Assembly: GCA_035576005.1 (NCBI GenBank) | Contig: DATLXH010000128.1 | Location: forward strand, 8,545 to 72,544 | Direction of reading: 5' to 3' | DNA: 64,000 nt | Origin: DATLXH01 sp035576005 | GTDB taxonomy: Bacteria > Acidobacteriota > Thermoanaerobaculia > Gp7-AA8 | In this document: positions 58,795 through 64,000 of the stretch, in pieces | Position numbering within the stretch: the stretch's first letter is position 1 | Layout of the letters: every line of letters starts with the position of its first letter | Notes under the pieces: model-generated | The model's input: the letters and a program-made list of their open reading frames with translations, nothing else | The model's database searches: none | Told to the model about the DNA's origin: nothing | Translations under genes and position numbers: made by a program

Positions 58795-60103
58795 AGCTGC
58801 AGCGATCCCTCTTGGTGACTCGCGAAGTTTTCTGCGGGCGTGGCTGGCCGGCCTCCGCGAGAACACGAGATTCGCATCGACCGCCCTTCTCGCTCACAAA
58901 TTGAGGACCGTGCTGACGATTCTCGGGATCGTCATCGGAATCACGACTGTCATCGCCATGGTCTCGATCATCGAGGGCTTCAATAACAACGTCATCGCCA
59001 ATTTCCAGGCGTTCGGTGCCACGCTCGTGCAGTTTCAGAAGATGGATCCTCGATTCGGGCCGGGTGGCCACAACAACGACGAGGCTCAGCGACTGCGCAA
59101 AGAGCTCACCGTCGAGGACGCAGAAGCGATCAAGAAGCTTTCCCCTTCCATGAAGGCGGTTTCACCGGAACGCTACTGGTTTACCGGAGGCGGGGGCGGC
59201 GCGCCCGACGTGAAGTACGACGGGATCGAAGCGACGCCCGATACGATCGTCGGCGTCACCGAGGACTATCAGGTCGCGAACAATCACTTTGTCGGAACGG
59301 GACGATTCTTCACCGACGCGGACGTCCGTCATTCCTTCGATGCCGTGGTTCTCGGCGCAGGGATCTCCGACACGCTTTTTCCCCATCGCGATCCCCTGGG
59401 GAAACGTGTGACGATCTACGGGCGGCGATACGTGGTGATTGGAATCATGGAAGCACAGGGTGAGACCTTCTTCGAATCGACTGACTCGCACGTCTATCTG
59501 CCGATCACGACTTTTGATTCGCGATTCCCGTGGATTAAACGTGACCGCGGCGTGAACATCGCCACTGTGCCCAGGCGTCCCGAATGGGTTGGAAAAATCA
59601 CAGAAGAAGGGACTGTCGTGCTGCGCGCGCGGCGCAAGGTCCCATTCAATAAGCCGAATGACTTCGGTCTGATGACGCCCGACAAGCTGATCGGAAACTT
59701 CAAGGCCATCACCGGCGGCATCACCCTGGCCATGGTGTTCATTTCTTCGATTGCGCTGCTGGTAGGGGGCGTCGGTGTGATGAACATCATGCTCGTCTCG
59801 GTGACAGAGCGAACTCGCGAGATCGGAATTCGAAAAGCGATCGGAGCGGTGAGGCGTGACATCGTGACGCAGTTCCTCACCGAGGCGATGGCTCTCGCAG
59901 CGGTGGGTGGCGTGATTGGAATCCTTCTCGGACTGGCGATCGCGCTTCTGGTGAGAACTGTCAGTCCGCTGGCGACCTCTACTCCATTATGGTCCGTCGC
60001 TGCAGGCCTGATCGTTTCGGTCTCGATTGGCCTTTTTTTCGGAATCTATCCGGCATACAAGGCCGCCTCGCTCGACCCGATCGAAGCATTGCGCTACGAG
60101 TAG
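58787..60103 (+). CDS. MacB-like ABC permease (FtsX-type) 2
   Basis: 438 residues, the same architecture as the previous gene: LRTVLTILGIVIGITTVIAMVSIIEGFNNN, a periplasmic domain (about 75-310), and three helices with MVFISSIALLVGGVGVMNIMLVSVTERTREIGIRKAIGAVRRDIVTQFLTEAMAL, ending AASLDPIEALRYE. Two such permeases with one fusion protein suggest a heterodimeric exporter. The start overlaps the first permease by eight bases. The ATPase partner must lie elsewhere or be shared. Confidence 0.92.
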   Translation: MSKAAAIPLGDSRSFLRAWLAGLRENTRFASTALLAHKLRTVLTILGIVIGITTVIAMVSIIEGFNNNVIANFQAFGATLVQFQKMDPRFGPGGHNNDEAQRLRKELTVEDAEAIKKLSPSMKAVSPERYWFTGGGGGAPDVKYDGIEATPDTIVGVTEDYQVANNHFVGTGRFFTDADVRHSFDAVVLGAGISDTLFPHRDPLGKRVTIYGRRYVVIGIMEAQGETFFESTDSHVYLPITTFDSRFPWIKRDRGVNIATVPRRPEWVGKITEEGTVVLRARRKVPFNKPNDFGLMTPDKLIGNFKAITGGITLAMVFISSIALLVGGVGVMNIMLVSVTERTREIGIRKAIGAVRRDIVTQFLTEAMALAAVGGVIGILLGLAIALLVRTVSPLATSTPLWSVAAGLIVSVSIGLFFGIYPAYKAASLDPIEALRYE

Positions 60104-60137
60104 AGCCTGGCGGCAGTGCATTCGGAATCCGGCATTC

Positions 60138-60168
60138 CGCGTGACAGACAAGAGTGTCTGTCCTACAT
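60138..60168. repeat. Palindromic repeat, family P3, single copy
   Basis: One gcgtgacagacaagagtgtctgtcctac copy, between the permease gene and the flavin reductase gene. Confidence 0.85.
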
Positions 60169-60174
60169 TGACCC

Positions 60175-60675
60175 TCAGGACTCGGAAGGCGGGTTTATTT
60201 TTCGATATCCGCTGCGAAAGTAGAGGAGGGGCTCGCCATCCCGCATCTCTGCGGCCGTTACCTCTCCGACAAAAATCGAATGGTCGCCGCCAGGCAGGGT
60301 ATCCCTCAGCTGGCATTCGATGTTAGCCAGCGCACCATCGATGAGGGGTAAACCGAGCTCCCCCTCGTGGATGGGGAGATCGACGAACTTGTCTTCCGCT
60401 TTTGTCGCAAAGCGGTTCGAGATTGCCGTCTGATCCTCAGCCAGGATGTTGACTGCAAACTTTCCCGCCGCAACGATCGCATCGTGAGATTTGACGCTTT
60501 TCTCGACGCACACGAGGATCAGCGGAGGGCGGAGAGAAAGCGAGGCGAAAGAAGCGACAGTCAAGCCGTTTCGCTCCCGTCCCGTCTGCGTGGTTACCAC
60601 GGTGACGCCGCAGGCGAAATGGCCCATCGCCTGGCGGAATGCAGCTTCGTCAATCGGCATAGATGTCTCCTTCAC
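60175..60675 (-). CDS. Flavin reductase-like FMN-binding protein
   Basis: 166 residues, small flavin reductase / FMN-binding split barrel (HpaC type). MGHFACGVTVVTTQTGRERNGLTVASFASLSLRPPLILVCVEKSVKSHDAI and KFAVNILAEDQTAISNRFA are family motifs; DHSIFVGEVTAAEMRDGEPLLYFRSGYRKI is the C-terminal half. It would supply reduced flavin to a monooxygenase, but none is adjacent. Monocistronic, minus strand. Confidence 0.93.
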   Translation of the reverse strand: MKETSMPIDEAAFRQAMGHFACGVTVVTTQTGRERNGLTVASFASLSLRPPLILVCVEKSVKSHDAIVAAGKFAVNILAEDQTAISNRFATKAEDKFVDLPIHEGELGLPLIDGALANIECQLRDTLPGGDHSIFVGEVTAAEMRDGEPLLYFRSGYRKINPPSES

Positions 60676-60788
60676 GCATTTCTATCACAGCGGGAGGCAG
60701 GGAGGTGGAGGTCTGGTACCCCTCCACCCTGGAAACCTAGTCTGGTCTTCGCCGTACCTACATGCTGGCAAATAAACAGGAGGAACCG

Positions 60789-61793
60789 ATGGCCCTTAGG
60801 ACTCGAACACGAATCATTCACCTCGGTCTCATCGCGACGCTCGCACTGGCAAGCGCTGCAGAGGCCGCAATTACCGATCGGATCAAGCGCTCTTTCAACG
60901 TGGCTGACGGCGGCACACTCACCGTCAAGACAAACGTCGGTGATGTGGAGGTGGTTGCCGGCTCGAATCGGGGGGTATCGGTCGAGATCATCAGGACCGC
61001 CAAAACCACCAACGAGAAAGAGGCGCGTGAGATTTTCGCCGAGGCGCCAATCGAATTCAGTCAGAGCGGTAACGACGTCCGGATCTCTGCACGTCGGGTG
61101 AATGAAAGTGGCTCGTTCTTTTCTTTCTGGAGCAACAACCGGATGAAGGCACGTTTCATCGTCTCGGTTCCTTCCAGATACAACGTCAACCTCTCGACAT
61201 CAGGTGGCGACATCAAAGTTTCCGATATCAACGGCGAGGCTGAGTTGCGCACCTCTGGTGGTGATATCGACCTCGGTAAGATTTCCGGAAAAATTGTGGC
61301 ATCGACCTCGGGCGGCGATGTGACTGTCGCCGGCGGTGGACGCGAGGCAAGCCTGCGCACTTCGGGGGGCGACATCGCGATCGATCAGGTCGGACACAAC
61401 CTTGACGCGCGCACTTCAGGTGGTGACATTCGGATCGGCGCAGTGCGCGGCGGAGTCGTAGCAAAGACTTCAGGCGGAGATATCTCGATCCGTGAGGTCC
61501 TGGGTGTTGTCGAAGCCAACAGTTCGGGAGGAGACGTTTCGGCCACAATCGGGAGTCAGCCCGGCGGTCCTTCCCGTCTCTCGACGTCGGGCGGACGCGT
61601 TGTGGTCACGCTCGCACCGGCCGTGTCGGTGGAGATCGACGCGGAGACCTCAGGTGGAACCGTGAACAGTGAGATTCCCGTAACGACATCAGGCAAGATC
61701 GGAAAGTCGTCGCTTCACGGAACCGTCAACGGAGGTGGCCCGAGACTGGTGTTGCGCAGCTCGGGAGGCAACATCCGGGTTCGCAAGATGTAA
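60789..61793 (+). CDS. DUF4097 repeat protein, exported
   Basis: 334 residues with a signal peptide (LIATLALASAAEA). The body is a beta-helix-like stack of short repeats, each with TSGGDI: LSTSGGDIKVSDINGEAE, LRTSGGDIDLGKISGK, ASTSGGDVTVAGGGREAS, RTSGGDIAIDQV, RTSGGDIRIGAVRGG and TSGGDISIREVLG, in the manner of the DUF4097/adhesin-like family. An N-terminal domain (FNVADGGTLTVKTNVGDVEVVAG) is the usual family start. Its role is unknown, perhaps in the envelope. The ATG at 60789 follows aggaacc. Confidence 0.9.
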   Translation: MALRTRTRIIHLGLIATLALASAAEAAITDRIKRSFNVADGGTLTVKTNVGDVEVVAGSNRGVSVEIIRTAKTTNEKEAREIFAEAPIEFSQSGNDVRISARRVNESGSFFSFWSNNRMKARFIVSVPSRYNVNLSTSGGDIKVSDINGEAELRTSGGDIDLGKISGKIVASTSGGDVTVAGGGREASLRTSGGDIAIDQVGHNLDARTSGGDIRIGAVRGGVVAKTSGGDISIREVLGVVEANSSGGDVSATIGSQPGGPSRLSTSGGRVVVTLAPAVSVEIDAETSGGTVNSEIPVTTSGKIGKSSLHGTVNGGGPRLVLRSSGGNIRVRKM

Positions 61794-61853
61794 GAGGGTC
61801 CCGCATGAAAGGGCAGGGACAGACGATCCCCCTGGTGCGGTACCATCTGCAGT

Positions 61854-63194
61854 GTGGAAAAAGGTCAGCATGTCGCAGTTGTAGGTGGCGGATTGGCTGG
61901 ATTGGCAGCATCCATTTACCTCGCGCGGGGTGGGAAGAGCGTAACTGTATTCGAGCGATCTCAAAGCTGGGGTGGTCGCGCGGCGACACAGATCCACGAC
62001 GGCTTTCGCTTCAATCTCGGCCCTCACGCGATGTATCGCGGTGGCGAGGCAATGCAGGTCCTCCGTGAACTGGGCATCACCGTCAACGGCAAGCGGCCAC
62101 CAGGTGAAGGGCTCGCGATTCGCGACGATGGATCTCACAAATTGCCCGCGTCGTTTCTGTCGCTTGCAACCACGACTCTGCTGGACGGAAGCGCAAAGGT
62201 GGAAGCCGCAATGCTTCTCCAGAAGCTGCGTTGGCGAAAGAGCAGCGTTTCCGACACGCTGTCAGTCCGTGAGTGGCTCGACCAACAGATTCACAATCCC
62301 GATGTTCGCCTTCTGGTTGAAGCGTTGATCAGGCTCTCGACGTATTGCGATGAGCCGGACTTGCAGAGTGCGGGAGCTGCCGTGCGCCAGCTGCAGTCGG
62401 CAGTTCGTCGCGGAGTGCTCTACGTGGACGAAGGATGGCAGACGCTCGTTGATGGTTTGCGCGCGGCGGCCGTGTCTTCGGGCGTGAACTTCGTCAGCAA
62501 TTCGAAGGTCGTAGCGGTAAACGAAGAGGGTGGCACGGTGCGGGGAATCGAGCTGGGCGGCTTGCAAAGCGATGAGGATCTCGAGAATTCGGTGGGGCAG
62601 TCCCGTCTGACAAGAGAGCAGCCGATCGGATCGATCGGGGCTTCCATCAAGACCGACGTGGTGCTGCTTGCCATCGCTCCGGCTGCAGCGGCGAAGCTGG
62701 TCCCTGACTCCGGGACTCTTCGCGATGCGGCCACGACGCTTACTCCGATTCATGCCTCATCACTCGACGTGGCACTCAGCGAATTGCCGAGGGCCGAGAC
62801 CATCTTTGCCCTCGGTCTTCATCAGCCACTCTACCTCTCGGTTCATTCCGCGACGGCGAGACTCGCGCCCGGAAAGGGCGCGATGCTGCACGTGATGAAG
62901 TATCTGCGCTCCGGGGACAAGTCGGCGCCGGAAGAAGAGCTCGAAGGCTTTCTCGAGGAGATGCAGCCGGGATGGCGTGAGCGTGTCGTATCGAAACGTT
63001 TCCTTCCGAAGCTCGTGGTGAGTAACGGAGTCGTGACAGCGGCTGGATCCGGTTTCGCCGGCCGGCCGCCGGTTGCGGTCGCAGACATCGAGAATCTCTA
63101 CGTCGCGGGCGACTGGGTCGGGAGTGAAGGCATGCTCGCGAATGCCAGCCTCGCGAGCGCGAGGAAGGCCGCACGAACAATTCTGAGCTCGTGA
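61854..63194 (+). CDS. FAD-dependent oxidoreductase, phytoene desaturase / amine-oxidase-like
   Basis: 446 residues, cytoplasmic. The N-terminal dinucleotide fold is HVAVVGGGLAGLAASIYLARGGKSVTVFERS, and RAATQIHDGFRFNLGPHAMYRGG resembles the substrate-edge motif of phytoene-desaturase-like and protoporphyrinogen-oxidase-like enzymes. RRGVLYVDEGWQTLVDGL and the C-terminal FAD motif VADIENLYVAGDWVGSEGMLANASLASARKAAR complete it. The substrate is unknown; no carotenoid gene is near. The start is a GTG. Confidence 0.9.
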   Translation: MEKGQHVAVVGGGLAGLAASIYLARGGKSVTVFERSQSWGGRAATQIHDGFRFNLGPHAMYRGGEAMQVLRELGITVNGKRPPGEGLAIRDDGSHKLPASFLSLATTTLLDGSAKVEAAMLLQKLRWRKSSVSDTLSVREWLDQQIHNPDVRLLVEALIRLSTYCDEPDLQSAGAAVRQLQSAVRRGVLYVDEGWQTLVDGLRAAAVSSGVNFVSNSKVVAVNEEGGTVRGIELGGLQSDEDLENSVGQSRLTREQPIGSIGASIKTDVVLLAIAPAAAAKLVPDSGTLRDAATTLTPIHASSLDVALSELPRAETIFALGLHQPLYLSVHSATARLAPGKGAMLHVMKYLRSGDKSAPEEELEGFLEEMQPGWRERVVSKRFLPKLVVSNGVVTAAGSGFAGRPPVAVADIENLYVAGDWVGSEGMLANASLASARKAARTILSS

Positions 63195-63530
63195 GGGCGG
63201 TTAACCCTCGTGCCGCATACTGCACGGGTGTCATCCCCTCGAGCGAGTGCGCGGCAAAGTGCCGCGACCGACAAAAGAAACGGTGTGTCGTCCCGAGCCC
63301 CGGACCGCTGGTGCAGCGACTGAGAGAAAGAAACTAGAATGCGCGAGGCGTGGTCTTGTCATGACCGTACTTGCTTTGGTGCCATAGAGCCCGATCCCGA
63401 GCTTGGTCCCGGAAGACAGCGACCCTGAGTTGGCGACACGCGTTCGACGCGCGTGATCCCGATTAGAAGATTGCTTCTTACCTCAGAGTCTTCCGCTTGA
63501 CCACGACTTTGATTTTACGAGGTGTTTAGT
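63195..63530. other. Upstream region of IS110-type element, possible bridge-RNA locus
   Basis: Gene-free. The 5' noncoding part of IS110-group elements encodes a structured bridge RNA that pairs with donor and target; the 150-200 bases in front of the transposase here (about 63340-63530) could be that region. No clear element end or target site was recognised. Short inverted repeats (ttgactcc, cttgaccac) were not resolved. Confidence 0.4.
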
Positions 63531-64000
63531 ATGGCCAAGCGTAAGCCGTCCGGGACCAAGAAGAAAAAGCATAACGCTATTTGGGAGCAAATCAATGAGC
63601 ACGCTGCGGGAATCGATGCAGGAGCGGAATACCACTACGTAGCGGTACCAGATGACGGTGTGTCAGCGTCAGTCCGCAAGTTCTCGACGAATACGCGGGG
63701 CCTGTATGAACTCGCGGAGTGGTTAATCGAGCGGGACGTGACAACGGTTGCGGTCGAAGCAACCGGCGTGTACTGCGTGCCATTGCTCGAAGTGCTCGAC
63801 GCACGAGGACTGGCCGTGGTGCTGGCCAAGCCCTCGAGTCTGAAATCCATCAATGACCGACGAAAGACGGACATGCTGGATTGCCAGTGGATCCAGCTTC
63901 TTCACAGTTTCGGTCTGCTGCGAGGCTCATATCGCCCTGAGCAGCAGATCGCAACATACCGGACCTACAACCGGCATCGTCAGAATCTGATCGAGCAGGC
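63531..64000 (+). mobile_element. IS110-family transposase, 5' part (cut by window end)
   Basis: About 156 codons before the window ends, with no stop. The N-terminal DEDD-type (RuvC-like) domain is seen: HAAGIDAGAEYHYVAVPDDG (first Asp), VTTVAVEATGVYCVPLLEVL (Glu) and LKSINDRRKTDMLDCQWIQLLHSFG (Asp pair). The family-specific C-terminal domain with the catalytic serine is outside the window. The ATG at 63531 follows gaggtgttta. It is the probable start of an insertion sequence extending right. Confidence 0.9.

Noticed and set aside
60367..61101. 244-codon plus-strand reading frame over the flavin reductase gene
   Set aside because: It is antisense to a clear flavin reductase and has no domain or ribosome binding site. 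The same holds for other long antisense frames (for example 3507-4271, 38017-38748 and 48263-49513).

Overview
This window is a high-GC bacterial chromosome segment. The gene set is a group 1h-type (actinobacterial-type) [NiFe] hydrogenase with maturation genes, a MacAB-like export system, many secreted lipoproteins, an outer-membrane beta-barrel protein and several families of dispersed palindromes. It suggests an uncultured, probably aerobic Gram-negative soil or sediment bacterium, most plausibly Acidobacteriota or a neighbouring phylum. No rRNA or marker gene is present, so that placement is inference.

Layout. 0-1.7 kb: a large serine recombinase abutting the 3' end of a tRNA-Gln, the edge of an integrated element. 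1.7-35.9 kb: ordinary chromosome with short transcription units: a DUF559 nuclease inside a palindrome cassette, a CPA2 cation/H+ antiporter, prolyl oligopeptidase, a PLP enzyme, beta carbonic anhydrase, a beta-lactamase-fold lipoprotein, a creatininase family protein, an EF-hand protein, a pair of signalling genes (HEAT repeat and HD-GYP) sharing an N-terminal module, a lone receiver, a glycosyltransferase, an ABC-2 exporter, a radical SAM enzyme and others.

36.2-51.1 kb: the hydrogenase locus. Small and large subunits are followed by a divergent endopeptidase-like protein, a CooC-like nickel-handling ATPase, a canonical hydrogenase endopeptidase, a NifU/Rieske-like fusion and a small winged-helix protein. 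An opposite-strand lipoprotein and a repeat block come next, then four tandem single-pass membrane proteins overlapping into hypF, hypC, hypD, a SIS-domain gene and hypE. No hypA or hypB lies in the window. The CooC-like gene has an in-frame TGA exactly where the family has the first cysteine of its metal-binding C-x-C, and a bacterial SECIS-like hairpin follows it. It is probably a selenocysteine version.

52-53.9 kb: a mercury-type locus. A true Hg(II) MerR (three cysteines in MerR spacing, mer-like operator, apparently leaderless) is followed by a 47-residue cysteine-rich protein and by a CcdA/DsbD-type membrane protein whose first transmembrane motif reads U-P-C through a second in-frame TGA. 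A second SECIS-like hairpin lies behind this TGA. A MerP-like HMA protein converges on it. The two TGA genes, 12 kb apart and in unrelated pathways, support each other and are the most interesting content here.

54-64 kb: a glycoside hydrolase, a membrane-fusion protein with two MacB-like permeases but no adjacent ATPase, a flavin reductase, a DUF4097 protein, an FAD-dependent desaturase-like oxidoreductase, and the start of an IS110-family insertion sequence cut by the window edge.

Throughout, intergenic gaps hold palindromic repeats of at least three families (called here P1, P2, P3), several nested in one another. One carries the remnant of a REP-associated transposase. Positions of motifs were read by eye; no database search was possible.
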